A stretch of 64,000 nucleotides of DNA from Sophora flavescens. Lineage: Eukaryota > Streptophyta > Magnoliopsida > Fabales > Fabaceae. The notes beneath the pieces were generated by a model that saw only the letters and a list, made by a program, of their open reading frames with translations, did not search any database and was not told the origin of the DNA. This document shows positions 24,515 to 38,250 of this stretch, in pieces. Numbering within the stretch: position 1 is the stretch's first letter; each line of letters starts with the position of its first letter. The stretch is taken from the NCBI GenBank assembly GCA_030762895.1, contig CM061069.1, forward strand, positions 102,255,923-102,319,922, given 5' to 3'. Made by a program: the position numbers and the translations under genes.

Positions 24515-24742
24515 TCGCCACGCGAATCCATAGTGGCCACGCGAGACAGAAGCCCTGAATCTCAGAGGCTTGCTCACGCTTCTGTCTCGCGTCGCGAGGG
24601 ACACTTTCGCCACGCGATTCTGGGCATCATCATCTGTTGGAATTCCAGATTCGCCTCGCGAGATACTACTCGCCTTGCGATTCTGGAAAATGTGAAGAAC
24701 AATTTTCCAGATTCGCCTCGCGAGTGAACGATCGCCTCGCGA
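24515..24742 (+). promoter_or_regulatory. Second alpha-palindrome array, inside the internal domain of B
   Basis: Four alpha pairs (for example TCGCCACGCGA then TGGCCACGCGA, and TCGCCTCGCGA then TCGCCTTGCGA) have spacing 19, 20, 19 and 19 bp. Unlike the LTR arrays no TATA box follows. Position in the 3' untranslated part of the element is unexpected for a promoter. It may be captured LTR sequence or have another role. Confidence 0.6.
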
Positions 24743-26373
24743 ATCTGCAATTATGGTTTTGATTTGCAGGAATTCTTCCAGGAGAGGCCTTTGGCCCAGC
24801 AGAGGGGTGCCCGAGAGACCAATTGGATGACGATGCAACCGTAGAAGCGCTTTCTATGGAAGCGGCAACCTACACTACACCTTGATCAGGGAGCACCCTC
24901 TCTCTTCCCCACCCTTATTTTATATCTACGTTTTTTCATTGAGGACAATGTATGCTTTAAGTGTGGGGGAGGGAACCAATTGCCTTGTGCTTTGTTTTCA
25001 TTTTTGTTTTTTGTTTTAATTTTTGTTTTTGTTTATCACTCTTGAATAATTTGAGAAGATAAAGAGTTTGTGTATGAATGTCGTGTCGGAAAGCTTGTTG
25101 GATTTTAATTAAAATTTAGCATAGATTGATTGCATGAATTATTTTGACCATCGATGATTTCCCCCTAGGTTCTGAAAATAGAAAATTTGATCCCCATGTG
25201 AAAAATTGAAAACTGAACTTTGAGAACTTTATTGTGATTGCTTGATTTATGACAAGTTTGGGGTGAGGGGGTGCACACACTAGGAATTGTATCTCGATCA
25301 AACAATTTGCAAAATGTCCAGGTGAGGATTTGAGCCTTCAACTTTGTTTTTGATTGTGTGAATCACTTTTAAGTTGCACTTTCCCGGATTTGCTTGAATC
25401 TCTTCATGGTTTGCATGTTTATGTGTTGCATCAAATGATTTAGGCAATCTTCTTTGAATAACTACTTGGCCTAAAAAGAACCTTCCCTAGTGCATGTTCC
25501 CTAGTTAGCCACATTGGGCCTAATTAGCCCATTGTTTCTTGATGACCCTATATTATAAGCCAAAAATCTGAAAAACCATGTTAACCAAATCTTAGGATTA
25601 GGAGAGCATGGAAGCTTAGTGAGAGAAGGGTGGTAAGAAACTAAGTTTGGGGTGGCTACAAGGTTTGATATGTCATTATGGGTTGAGAAAAAGAAAAATA
25701 AAGGTTGAAACCCAAGGCAAAGAAAAAAAAAAGAAATAAAAAAATTGCCAAAAAAAAAGGGGCAAAACAAAAAGATTAGCAAGGAAAAGGCTGTAGTCAC
25801 CCGAGGTAAAAAGAAAAATTGAAAAAGGAATTTGAGTGGAAGATGTGTCAATTGCTCATGCTCTCTTAGTTCCTAGTGACTTAAGCCTAGTATCCTTGAA
25901 TATCCTACCACTAGCCAGGCCCCATTACAACCTTTAAAAGACCTTCTGATGTTGCATACGTGTTTTCGTGGGAAGTATTTTTGAGATGAAAATAAAATTC
26001 ATGGGAAGTGCTCTTGAAATGTGAAAATGAGTGAAAAGTTGATAGCCTAGACAAATTTAGCGAATGAGTGAAATATTATATGCCCTTGTGAGGAAGGCAA
26101 TTGTTTGAAATTGGTGATCTCCCTTTTGTGTGTAACTTTGATCCTCAACTTAGATTAATGATTGCATAAATGATGAAGTTCTCAATTGTTTCAAAGTAAA
26201 TGAATGTGGGGATTACATTGATGCAAGGGGGGGAAATCATTGAGAAAAATTGTTGTGTTAAATTGTATGAAGTTTGTGTGAAACTGATTAGATCCTTTAG
26301 GCTTGCCAGGTCTAGAGTGCTTTTTGAGTTTTAGCTTGCTTGGGGACAAGCAAGGTTTAAGTTTGGGGTGTTT
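24743..26373 (+). other. 3' non-coding region of B with polypurine tract
   Basis: It contains TTGAGGACAATGTATGC and TAAGTGTGGGGGA near 24937-24970, a usual landmark after Athila pol. About 1.4 kb of AT- and G-rich non-coding DNA follows, then a second AAGTTTGGGGTGTT purine tract directly before LTR 2. I see no reading frame with a domain. Confidence 0.65.
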
Positions 26374-27783
26374 TGATAAGCCTCTGGTTTATCTAGTTTT
26401 ATAACTAGTAAGACCATGGCTTTTGTGCTAATTATTCGAGTTCAATCTCGTTTTCGCCCAAATTAGCCTTGTTTTGTTCCTAAGTTAGACTTTGACTCGT
26501 TCTAGGCATTTTTAGTAGTTTTTAGTCTATGTTGAATAGAATTACGCTTTTTGCTTCTTTTTATTGTTTCAGGTTAGACGTGAAGCTCTGAGAGTCAAGG
26601 AAAGTCAAGAAACAATGGAAATTGCCATTCTGGAGACACTCGCCCCGCGAGTGGATGCTTGCCTCACGAGCCTGAAGATTAGCTAAGAAGTAACAGGCAG
26701 CCTTGCTGTCTCGCCTCGCGAGAGGCTATTCGCCTCACGAATCATGAAGACCCTCGAGGACAGAGACCATCACGGTCTAGCCATGATGAAGGTCACGGCC
26801 GTGAAAGACTAGAATTTGAAGACTCGCCACGCGAAACATGCTCTCGTCTCGCGAGAGTCCAATTTGAATGCGCGCCAAAACTAAAATTCGCCTCGCGAGA
26901 GCTTGCTTGCCTCGCGAGGGCGCGAGAACCAGAATCCCTATTTATAGGCTGCTTCAGATCAGAAAAAAAAATCCTAGTTTTACAACTTGTTTTAGATCAG
27001 TTTGGTGCGAATCCTTGTTACTCTGGAGCTGCATCTCCCTCTTTTCTTCTTTTATTTTACAATGGTGGTTAATTCCAATTGTTCGTTTGTCGTTACGAGC
27101 ATGAGGAGCTAATCCCCTCGTCTAAGGGATCAATGAAACCACCCATGACAGTGTAGAATTCGATGTGATGTAGGTTTCTCTCCCTTTTCTCAATTAGTGT
27201 TTTCCAATTCTGATTATATCGCGTTGATCATATGCATGCGTGATTAACTAGTTAAACGTGTTGAGGCTTAGGAGGCAATTCGAGTTTTAGAACTTGAATT
27301 GGGAACATCGATCGACTATTGCACGAGAGTGAGTAGGAGATCGGTGCAACCTTATAGGGAACAAGAATTAATAGAGTTTGATGATTAGGGTTATGAGACC
27401 TAGTAAGTAATTAATCCAATCGTTGAATACGTCCTATTGAGCATGACAGTGGATATAGGAGAATTTGGGGGTCCCGGTTGACATTGTAATTGAACTTAGG
27501 GAAGAATCATCATCACGTGGGTACTATGCATGATTGGGTAGGTGGATTTGAGACCTTAGATATTTTAATTTCTGATTTTAATACCTTAGCTTAATTGATT
27601 TGTTAAATTGAATTTCAATCCTATTCTCTCTCTCAACCACTTTCTGTTACTTAACCAAACGTATCGAATTTCTCGCGAATTAGTTGAATTGGTAGCCCAA
27701 TCCTTGTGTTCGACCTCGGTAAATTCTTACCGTCTTTATTTTATTACTTGCGACTACCCGGTACACTTGCCGGTGACTTAACA
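26374..27783 (+). repeat. LTR 2 of composite B, with palindrome array and TATA box
   Basis: Matches LTR 1 almost base for base. Four alpha pairs lie at 26640-26917 and one beta cassette near 26769 whose 12-mer is the perfect TCACGGCCGTGA, while LTR 1 has a decayed copy. TATTTATAG follows near 26939. It ends TTAACA at 27783. Confidence 0.9.
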
Positions 27784-27789
27784 AGTTTT

Positions 27790-27809
27790 TGGCCCGTTGT
27801 CGAGGATTG
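27790..27809 (+). other. Degenerate primer site of B (second copy)
   Basis: TGGCCCGTTGTCGAGGATTG, the same degenerate site as at 22938 with one further G-to-A change. Sharing the same one-base loss shows that both internal copies descend from one non-autonomous ancestor. Confidence 0.72.
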
Positions 27810-27849
27810 GCACAACCAATTTTCCTAATTTTTAGGGAAGTTTGATTAT

Positions 27850-28863
27850 TTGGTTAAGTTATTTTTATTTTTATTTTCTATTATTTCCATCCGCTTCTTT
27901 GATCCCACTTGGTATTGGCCCTGTTTTGTATGCAAGGTACCCTTTCAAGGTGGATTGCAAATCATGGAGACTTTTTATTTTCCAGCCTTGGACGATGATT
28001 ACAACCGTGGTAGGGAAACCTCAAGTGGAGTCAGTTCCGCGACAATGGAAGCCATTCTAGAGCAAAATAAACTGTTGAAGATGCAGAATGAGGCTTTGTC
28101 TGGGAACAAGAGGGTTAATGTGATATACGAGGGAATGCCTCCGGGTTGTTATTATTGTAATGGAGACCATGACACTCATAGTTTCCCGTTCTACTTCTCT
28201 CAAGAACATGTGGACTCATGCCATAATTTCTATGACAGCGTGCCCCAAAACATCTATCAGAGGAACATCCAGAATCAGAATAGGGGTTATATGAGGAGAG
28301 ACCATCCGGGTTTCGCTTGGAGTAATGATGGGGGTGGTCTAGCCGGGCAGCCACAACCTCAACAGAATTGGCAACAACAACCTCAACAGGATGGTGGAAG
28401 GCAACCTTGGGAGTTGGCTATGGAGAAGATGAGCGCGGCAGTTGAGAAGTTGGCAATCAATACAAGCACTGCCATTGACAAGTTGGCAACTCATACAGGG
28501 TCGACAATTCAGAATCTAGAGATGCAGATTTCCCAGCTCTCAAAGCAACTAAATGAGTGTCTCCCAGGGACTTTCCCAGGTGATACTGAGAACAACCCTA
28601 AGAACCAATGCGATGCCATAACAACTAGAAGCGATGGGGTGTTGGGATCTAACAGGGATGCAACTAGTTCTCAGGAAGTTGAGGAAGAACTACCACATGT
28701 TGAGGAAGAGCAACCTGAGAAAGAGGAATTGACAAGTGACAAGGCACCGGAGCAAGTGGGGGAGATTTGCAAGCGGCTAGTACAATACCCACAAGAAGCA
28801 TTGTTTGAGCAGAATATGGTTGGGGGGATGGATCAAAATGCAGATGATGTGGTAGTGGATTTC
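27850..28863 (+). pseudogene. Composite B: second gag remnant, truncated
   Basis: Near-identical to the frame at 22998, with the same leader fusion and the same N-terminal deletion. One change converts the knuckle-like motif to CYYCNGDHDTHSFP, losing its last Cys. Homology stops after VVVDFT at 28863, where sequence jumps into the end of an LTR; the few further codons (to 28911) are LTR sequence. Confidence 0.82.
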
Positions 28864-28918
28864 ACCGTGTTTATTTTATTACTTGCGACGACCCAGTACA
28901 CTTGCCGGTGACTCAACA
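28864..28918 (+). repeat. 55-bp remnant of a third LTR of B
   Basis: ACCGTGTTTATTTTATTAC through GACTCAACA matches the last 55 bp of LTR 1 (22877-22931) with one change. It is joined directly to gag at a three- to four-base overlap (ACC). The element's outer terminus is thus kept while the rest of the LTR is deleted. Confidence 0.85.
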
Positions 28919-29152
28919 TGTGTGATGTTTATATCTCTGTTCTTTATTTTTAAAGTTTTTATATATTCACTGTTTTTGTATACACGATGCTTAACGTTAT
29001 GTCGCGATTAAGTTTTAGTTAATTAGGTTTTTATTTAATGGGACATCGGGGTGTCTCAAACTGGCTTTGCTTCACGTACCGAGAATAAAAGATACACAGA
29101 AGGGGATAAGGAGATAAGAAACTATTCTATCATCATATTTTGAAAAGGAATA
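28919..29152. repeat. LTR fragments flanking the nested elements, head to head
   Basis: 28919-29058 is the end of a plus-strand gypsy LTR (TGTGATGTTTA through GGGGTGTCTCA) whose left part lies before element B. 29059-29147 resembles the reverse complement of the chromovirus LTR (compare 30700-30790) and continues at 38251 after the chromovirus. GAATA at 29148-29152 is the left target duplication of that chromovirus. Confidence 0.6.
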
Positions 29153-31161
<2,009 letters not shown>

Positions 31162-31166
31162 TTTGG

Positions 31167-31178
31167 TGGTATTAGAGC
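31167..31178 (+). other. Primer binding site of the chromovirus (initiator-Met type)
   Basis: TGGTATTAGAGC, differing from the standard TGGTATCAGAGC by one C-to-T change. It lies five bases after the 5' LTR. Confidence 0.85.
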
Positions 31179-31382
31179 AGTTTGATTCTGTTTAGACTGT
31201 GAAGTTAGGGTGTACTGGCCATTTTAGTTGAATCCACATCGGATAATGACTTTGCTTAGAAGTTGGGTAGTGAGTCCGGTCACGATAATTAACATTTATG
31301 TGGCATATAGTATTTATATATCTGGTTATGTAATATTATATGTCATATAAATTATAGCTAATGATTTCTTTTAACAGGATCA

Positions 31383-32560
31383 TGGCTCGAGGAAGAAGCA
31401 GAGGAGGCAGGGGACGGGTGGGTGATACGATCCTAGAGAGAGTAGAGAGTCTGAGGTAGGAGTTGGAGGTGGAGGAGTGTCATCTGAGACTCTCCAGACC
31501 ATTCGGGAGTTAGCATCTATAATGTTGCAACAGGCGCACCAGAATGCTCAGAGGATGCAGAGAGATGCAGAGTTACAGAAGCAGCAGGACAGTAGGAGAG
31601 CTGCCGAGGCAGAGGATGCGGGGTTGGCTACCTTCCTAAAAGGGAAGCCACCCCAGTTCAGAGGGGATTATGATCCAGAGCGAGCTGAATGGTGGATACA
31701 GGAGTTGGAGAAGATCTTTGACACCATGAGATGCAGAGATGACAAGAAGGTGACTTATGCTGCTTTTCTGTTGACGGGAGGAGCAGAGTCATAGTTGAGA
31801 GTCAAGAGAAGGTTACTTGAGGCAGAGGGCAGGTTGATTAGCTGGGAGCTATTCAGAGGCTGTTTCTTCGAGAAATACTTCCCGCGGTTGGTCAGATGCG
31901 AGAAGGAGAGGAAGTTCATGAGTCTCTGACAGGGGACATGTCTGTAGGTGACTATGCGGCCAGATTTGAGGCCTTGATACAGTTTTCTGAGTTCTACCAG
32001 AGGTTTCCGGATGAGGATTAGATGTGTCGGAGGTTCGAGGATATAGTTCCGCTTGATATTCAGAGCTTCCTATATCTGGTTGAGAGATTAAGTGCCATAG
32101 AGGGCATAGATCAGAGGCAGGCTGATGAGCAGAGACATCAGAGGAGTGGAGGCCCTATCAGATCAGGTTTTCAGAGTAGAGAATGCAGTACTTCACAGGG
32201 GAGACGTGGACCCTATACCAGACCAGTGCATAGTGTTCAGACATCTGCATCGGTACCAGCTTCTACAACACCAATTGGTGGAGCGGGCCAACAGCAGATA
32301 GACCCAGTTTGTTTCAGAGGCGGAGGTCTGCATTATGTTAGAGATTGCATAGAGAGGTCTAGTTGTTTCCATTGTGGGAAACTAGGTCACGTGGCTCAAG
32401 ATTGCAGGCAGAGAAGGATACAGCAGCAGACAACTGCTGGTAGAGGAGCTGCAGGCTACAGAGGTGGAGCTGGGAGAGGAGTCCCAGCAGCAGGACAGTT
32501 GGTGGCTAGACCTCAGGCCACAGGGAGGGTGTTTACCGTGAAGGGAGTTGAATCCTCTCA
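31383..32560 (+). pseudogene. Chromovirus gag with zinc knuckle
   Basis: Starts MARGRSRGGRGR at 31383 with an in-frame TAG about 25 codons later. The main piece, 31477-31794, has FLKGKPPQFRGDYDPERAEWWIQELEKIFDTM, the core gag motif. It ends at a TAG that fits a former Trp codon. The middle part is frameshifted, and the piece from 32022 carries the basic linker and the CCHC knuckle CFHCGKLGHVAQDC near 32367. Gag would form the particle and bind RNA. Confidence 0.87.
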
Positions 32561-35500
32561 ATCTACAGATCTTATCCAGGGTATGTGTTTGATATCTGGT
32601 AGACTGTCGTCTGTGTTTTTTGACTCAAGTGCTACACATTCATTTATTTCGCATCAGTGTGTGGATCATTTACATTTACATGTTTCTTTGTTACCTTATA
32701 CCCTTACAGTATCTACCCCAACCAATGATTCCTTGACTACCATGTATGTTTGCCTACAATGTCCTATAGTTGTTGAGAATAGGACATTCCTTGTGGATCT
32801 TATCTGTTTACCTATGCAGCAGATAGATGTTATCCTTGGCATGGATTGGCTTTCGGCTAACCATGTAGTGTTAGATTGTTCCAGGAAGACCTTGTCATTT
32901 CTTGAGCCTTCTAGCATAGTATCTGCCAATGAAGGAGTACCTATTAGGAGTGATGAATCTTGGCTATACGTGATGCTTTTCTCAGTGGAAGCTAAGGAGA
33001 CTCAGAGTATAGATTCTATGCATATCGTGAGAGAATTTCCTGAGGTTTTCCCTCCCAATGTTCCGGGTTTACCACCAGAGAGGGAAGTGGAGTTCACCAT
33101 GGATCTTATACCAAGGGCATGACCTATATCTATAGCACCTTATTGGATGTCACCCATAGAGTTAGCCAAGTTAAAGAAACAATTGGATGATATGTTGAAA
33201 ATGGAATTTATCAGACCCAGTGCTTCACCGTGAGGAGCTCCAGTGTTATTTGTTAAGAAGAAAGACGGAAGTGTCAGATGGTGCACAGATTACAGGCAGC
33301 TGAATAAAGTGACGATCAAGAATAAGTATTCATTGCCTATGATAGATGATATGATGGATTAATTAAAGGGAGCTTCTGTATTCTCCAAGACTGATCTGAG
33401 GTTCGGGTATCACCAGATTAGAGTGAAGAAGGTGGATATACCAAAGACAGCTTTCAGAACGAGGTACAGACACTATGGGTATTTAGTTATGCCTTTTGGT
33501 GTGACTAATGCTCCAGCAGTGTTTATGGATTATATGAACATGATCTTTAGATCATTCCTCGATAAGTTTGCGGTGGTGTTTATAGATGATATCCTTATTT
33601 ATTCTCGTACAAGGGAAGAGCATAAGGAACATCTGAGAACAGTGTTACAAGTGTTGAAGGATAGACAGTTATATGCCAAGCTTTCTAAGTGCGAGTTTTG
33701 GTTGGAGGAGGTTCAGTTCTTAGGTCATGTGATTAACAAGGAAGGAATAGTGGTAGATCCGGCTAAAGTTGAAGCAGTGCTTAAGTGGGAACGACCTAAG
33801 TCAGTTAGTGAAGTGAGGAGTTTCTTGGGATTGGCTGGATATTATCGGAGGTTCATCAAGGGTTTCTTGAAGATTGTGTTGCCTATGACGCAGTTAATGA
33901 GAAAAGGTACATTGTTTGTTTGGACGAAGAAATATGAGGAGAGTTTTCAGAAGTTGAAGGAAAAGTTAACCACATCACCCGTGCTGGCTTTGCTAGATCC
34001 TTTAGGACAGTTTGACATATATTGTGATGCGTCATACCAAGGATAGGGTTGTGTCTTAATGCAAGAGGGAAGAGTTGTGGCTTATGCTTCCCGACAGTTG
34101 AGAGTTCATGAGAGGAATTATCGAACCCATGATCTGGAGTTGGCAGCTATAGTGTTCGCATTAAAGATATGGCGACACTATCTCTATGGTGCTACGTTTA
34201 ATGCGTATAGTGATCATAAGAGTTTGAAGTATTTGTTTGATCAGAAGGAGATGAATATGAGATAGAGTAGATGGGTGGAGTTTATCAAGGATTATGAGTT
34301 TGATCTACAATACCATCCTGGGAAGGCGAATGTGGTGGCATATGCCTTAAGTAGGAAATATTTACATGTGTCGGTGACGATGGTAAAGTAAATGTAGTTG
34401 ATTGAGCAGTTTAGAGATATGAACCTAGAGATGGAGTTGTGTGAGGATAGGATTTGCTTAGGTATGATCTCTATTAGTAGTGAGTTTCTGAGAGATCTTA
34501 AGGATAAACAGGTTCGAGATCAATATCTGCAAGAGGTGAGTTGAGGCATAGATGAGGGTCACATTTCAGAGTTTAGTAGAGGGCCAGATGGTGTGTTGAG
34601 GTTTAGGGACATGATATGTGTGCCAGAGGACTTAGAGTTTAGGAAGATGATTTTGGAAGAGGCACATAAGAGTAGGTTGAGTTTTCACCCCGGAACCACC
34701 AAGATGTATCAGGATTTAAAGAAGATGTTTTGGTGGCCGAGGATGAAGAAGGAACTGGCAGAATATGTTTTATCTTGTTTAGTTTGTCATAAGGCTAAGT
34801 CAGAACATCAAAAGCCTATTGGGTTATCATCGATAGGTTGACTAAGTGTTCTCACTTCTTACCTATTGGTGAGAGTTATAGCTTAGCGAAGTTGACCCGG
34901 ATCTACATGAAGGAAGTTGTTAGGTTACATGGTGTACCGTCAAGCATTGTCTCCGACCGAGATCCTAGATTCACATCTAGATTTTGGAGACAGTTGCATA
35001 GTGCTTTGGGACGAAGTTGAGGATGAATTCTGCTTATCACCCCCAGACCGATGGGCGGTCAGAGAGGACAATTCAATCCTTAGAAGACCTTTTGAGGGCT
35101 TGTGTTTTAGAGCACATGGGCAGTTGGGATGAGTTCTTGCCTTTGATTGAGTTTACATATAATAACAGTTTTCATAACAGTATCGGGATGGCACCTTATG
35201 AGGCTTTATATGGCAGCAAATGTAGGATTCCTTTGTGTTGGTATGCGACTGGTGAAAGCCAAGTATTGGGACCTGATGTGGTACAGCAAACGACAGGCCA
35301 CGTTAGAAAGATCCAGGAAAAGATTAAGGAAGCGCGGGATAGGAAAGGGATCTACAGTAACAAGAGGAGGAGGCCCTTAGATTTCTAGGAAGGTGATCAC
35401 GTGTTTTTGAGAGTCACTCCGAAGATTGGAATTGGCAGAGCTATCAAGTCTAGAAAGCTTACTCCTAGATTCATTGGACCTTTCTAGATTCTTCGACGGA

Positions 35501-35804
35501 TTGGTCCAGTAGCCTACCATATTGCCTTACCGCCTAACCTTTCTAATCTTCATGACGTCTTTCACGTATCCCAACTGAGAAAATATTATCCTGATCCTTC
35601 TCATGTACTTGAGCCCCAGTCAATACAACCCTGAGAGAATCTAGAGTCTGAGGCTTTACCGGTTAGGATCGCAGATAGAAGGGTTAAGGAGCTTCGTGGT
35701 AGACAGATTCCTTTGGTCAAGGTCATTTAGGATGAGATTACAGGAGATGCTACTTGGGAGCATGAGGCAGATATGCAGTAGCAATATCCACATCTTTTCT
35801 GAGG
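32561..35804 (+). pseudogene. Chromovirus pol: protease, RT, RNase H, integrase, chromodomain-like tail
   Basis: Protease has FFDSSATHSF, where the usual DSG triad is DSS, and VILGMDWL. RT has WCTDYRQLNKVTIKNKYSLP, TDLRFGYHQIRV and an intact FIDD at 33579-33590. RNase H has FDIYCDASYQG and YSDHKSLKYLF. Integrase has the zinc finger HPGTTKMYQDLKK...CLVCHKAKSEHQKP, a deletion of about 90 bp removing the first catalytic Asp region, then SIVSDRDPRFTSRFW and NSAYHPQTDGRSERT. The C-terminus (VRIADRRVKELRGRQIPLVK, ATWEHEADM) looks like a Tekay chromodomain. Stops near 33121, 33232, 33360, 34045, 34263, 35388, 35487 and 35728 break it. Confidence 0.9.
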
Positions 35805-35830
35805 TACGTAAATTTCGGGGACGAAATTTC

Positions 35831-35847
35831 TTTTAAGGGGGCAGTAA
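35831..35847 (+). other. Polypurine tract region of the chromovirus
   Basis: TTTTAAGGGGGCAGTAA lies directly before the 3' LTR and follows ACGAAATTTC, the usual end of Tekay internal domains. It would prime plus-strand DNA synthesis. Confidence 0.82.
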
Positions 35848-37013
35848 TGTAACATCCGTGTTTTAAGGCATTATTTATATTGTGGGTAACTATGTTTAAG
35901 ACTTTTATTTACGGTCTAACATGCATGTTTTGTTGTTGGGAACCTTTCATGGAGAGTAAGAGATTAACCGGCGTTGAATTGAATGCGAACGTGTTCTAGA
36001 ATTTCCGTTATACCATTTAGAACGCTTAAGTGTGCACAATAGGAAATTTATTTTTGAGGAATAGATTAGGTATGTTTGAGGGCTTGGTCTTATTCCGTAG
36101 GTATAGAAGAGTCTATATTTCAAATTTCAGGTCAATCAGACTTCAAAGGAGCTCAGAACGCGATAAAATGTATGAATCAGTAATGTTGGTTAGCAACCAG
36201 CACTGAGCGCAGAATATAGGGCACTGAGCGCTGGCCCTGTGCCGCGTGTCACTGAGCGCCGGATCACTGGCACTGAGTGCCTAGTGTAAAAAAAATCTAT
36301 TTAAATAAGTATTTCGTGGAGAACCTTTTAGAAGGTTCAAAATCAGAAAATTAAAGAGAGAGCGGAGAGGAAGTGAGAAGGAGAGAGAAACTTCCGGAGC
36401 TGATTTCGACCAATCCATTCGTCCTATTAAAAAATCGATTATACCACTGTGATCCTCGCGACTTCTACTTCATCATCCTACCTTTCTTTTTTTGATTAGG
36501 CTAAGGTAAGCTTATGTCCTTTTTATGCCGAAATGTCGTTGAAGTTATCTCTCAATCCGTTTATCGGTTTTCAGTTTCGTCTTCAGATTTGGGTTACACG
36601 TAACGTGTGCTTCATGAATATGATTCATGTGAATTTTTGGAGCCCTTGGGGTAGGAGAACCTCACTTGGAAGATTTGAGGTGTTTAGAGTGAGCTCGTTT
36701 CGTTGTTCTAAAGCTAGCCTACGACACCTCAGGTGGGGGAAAGAAGCCATCTAACGTCGGAAATGGCTAAGTAACATTTTATTCAATATTGGCGTAGGGC
36801 GACCTAAACCCTACTAGTGGGAGAATAATTGAAAATGTCAATATCAAATTGAGGACTACTTAGTGGTACCAATGATGATATGGATATTGTATGTTTATCG
36901 CCGTTAGGTTAAATTTATGATATTGAGGTTGTCTGATTTTTACTATAATGAACTGCTTGCTGTATGCTGTTTGGATTAACATGTTAATTATAGTTATTAT
37001 GTTTATTTGAATA

Positions 37014-37080
<67 letters not shown>

Positions 37081-38245
37081 TTATTTTGATTATGGTTGAT
37101 AACATGATATCTTGACTGATAATATGTTTTATCTGGAATGATATGCTTAGTGACAGTTAGTTGATGATATTTGATATTTTAAGTGATGCATGTTGGGGAG
37201 TGTATGATATATGATTTAGACGTGCCTAACGTAATTAATTAATATTTTACTATGATGAGATTGATGAGGTGATATTATTGGAGATATGCTATGAGATAGT
37301 GATGAGAGGTTAAGGCACTAGAGTATGACTCGATATACGTCGGTGAGATCCATATAGATGCATGTTGTTGATCACAACCATGTTTTTGGAACACACGAGG
37401 TCAGAAGTCCTCGCAGGACCGTCCCAACTTAGATTTAGGTTGTGCAGCTATAGTGACATTGCTATGCATGAGCACCCTCGAGAGAGACTCGGGGTGTGCA
37501 CCTGAGCGAGATGCACATCTATAGTGTCATTGTTTAGCATGAGCATTCTCACCGAGGATGCGTGTGCATCGAGATTTGGGGACGTGTCGCTTGGACAACT
37601 GATGAACATCCCTGAGCGGGCAAGGGATGTGTGACAGGATTGGTGGTGGCCACGTCAACATAAGTTGCATGAGTACAAAGGGTAGAGAATGATAATGTGT
37701 GTTGAGGATGATTGTATATATTTCTTTTATATATATCTGTGATGCATCTCTATGTGCCTTTATTTTTTTATGTTACATACCCTTTTCCTTATATGATGAT
37801 AGATAGTTTCTTATCCCCCTACTTCTTTTCTATGTATGTATCTTTTAAGTGATCTTTTTGAGAAGACCCTGCGGAGGATCCAGCTACAAAGGAGTTTGAT
37901 GGGACTCCTTATGAGCCAGATGCTAGAAGACGAGCAGTAGACCCGAGTAGTTGAGTAGAGAGTGTCTGTGGCCAATGCATCTTTTTGGTGACATTTTAGT
38001 TTTCGTTGCTTACATCATTCTGTATGAGTATGTATATTTTGGGACCCTACTGATGGGGTACCCTCTTTAGTGTATCAGCACAGTATGTCTGTATTTATAT
38101 ATATGTGTGTAGTGTGATGTTTAATTTTTTTTCTTTACTTTTAAGTTTTAATATTTACGATTTTCTGTATATATGTCTAACGCTAATATTACGATTATGT
38201 TTTAGTTAATTAAGTTTTTCTTTAATAGGACATCCAGGTGTCTCA
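35848..38245 (+). repeat. 3' LTR of the chromovirus, 2,398 bp
   Basis: TGTAACATCC to AGGTGTCTCA, followed by target duplication GAATA. It retains the U3 segment (about 36000-36440) missing from the 5' LTR. It has an (ATT)n repeat at about 37013-37082, some 20 units. Apart from these two length differences it aligns along its whole length with 29153-31161. Confidence 0.92.
36201..36307 (+). promoter_or_regulatory. Gamma-motif pairs and TATA box in chromovirus U3
   Basis: CACTGAGCGC starts at 36201, 36222 and 36250, with the variant CACTGAGTGC at 36271. Starts within the two pairs are exactly 21 bp apart. CTATTTAAATA follows at 36297-36307. The layout (GC-rich 10-mers in pairs about two turns apart, ending about 17 bp before TATA) mirrors the Athila arrays, although the motif is different. 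Confidence 0.68.
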
Positions 38246-38250
38246 GAATA

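Larger units (their letters stand above)
21523..28918 (+). mobile_element. Non-autonomous Athila-type composite B (LTR-int-LTR-truncated int-LTR remnant)
   Basis: Two near-identical LTRs of 1,409 and 1,410 bp, each followed by a primer site and the same internally deleted gag, plus 55 bp of a third LTR. Flanks are GGTGT (21518-21522) and TGTGT (28919-28923), a 5-bp duplication with one mismatch. RT, RNase H and integrase are absent. The arrangement is expected when unequal recombination between LTRs makes a tandem, followed by deletion of most of the last internal domain and LTR. Confidence 0.88.

Noticed and set aside
24410..24838. 142-codon minus-strand open frame with a long YI repeat
   Set aside because: The repeat is the (TA)n microsatellite, and the rest covers the alpha array.
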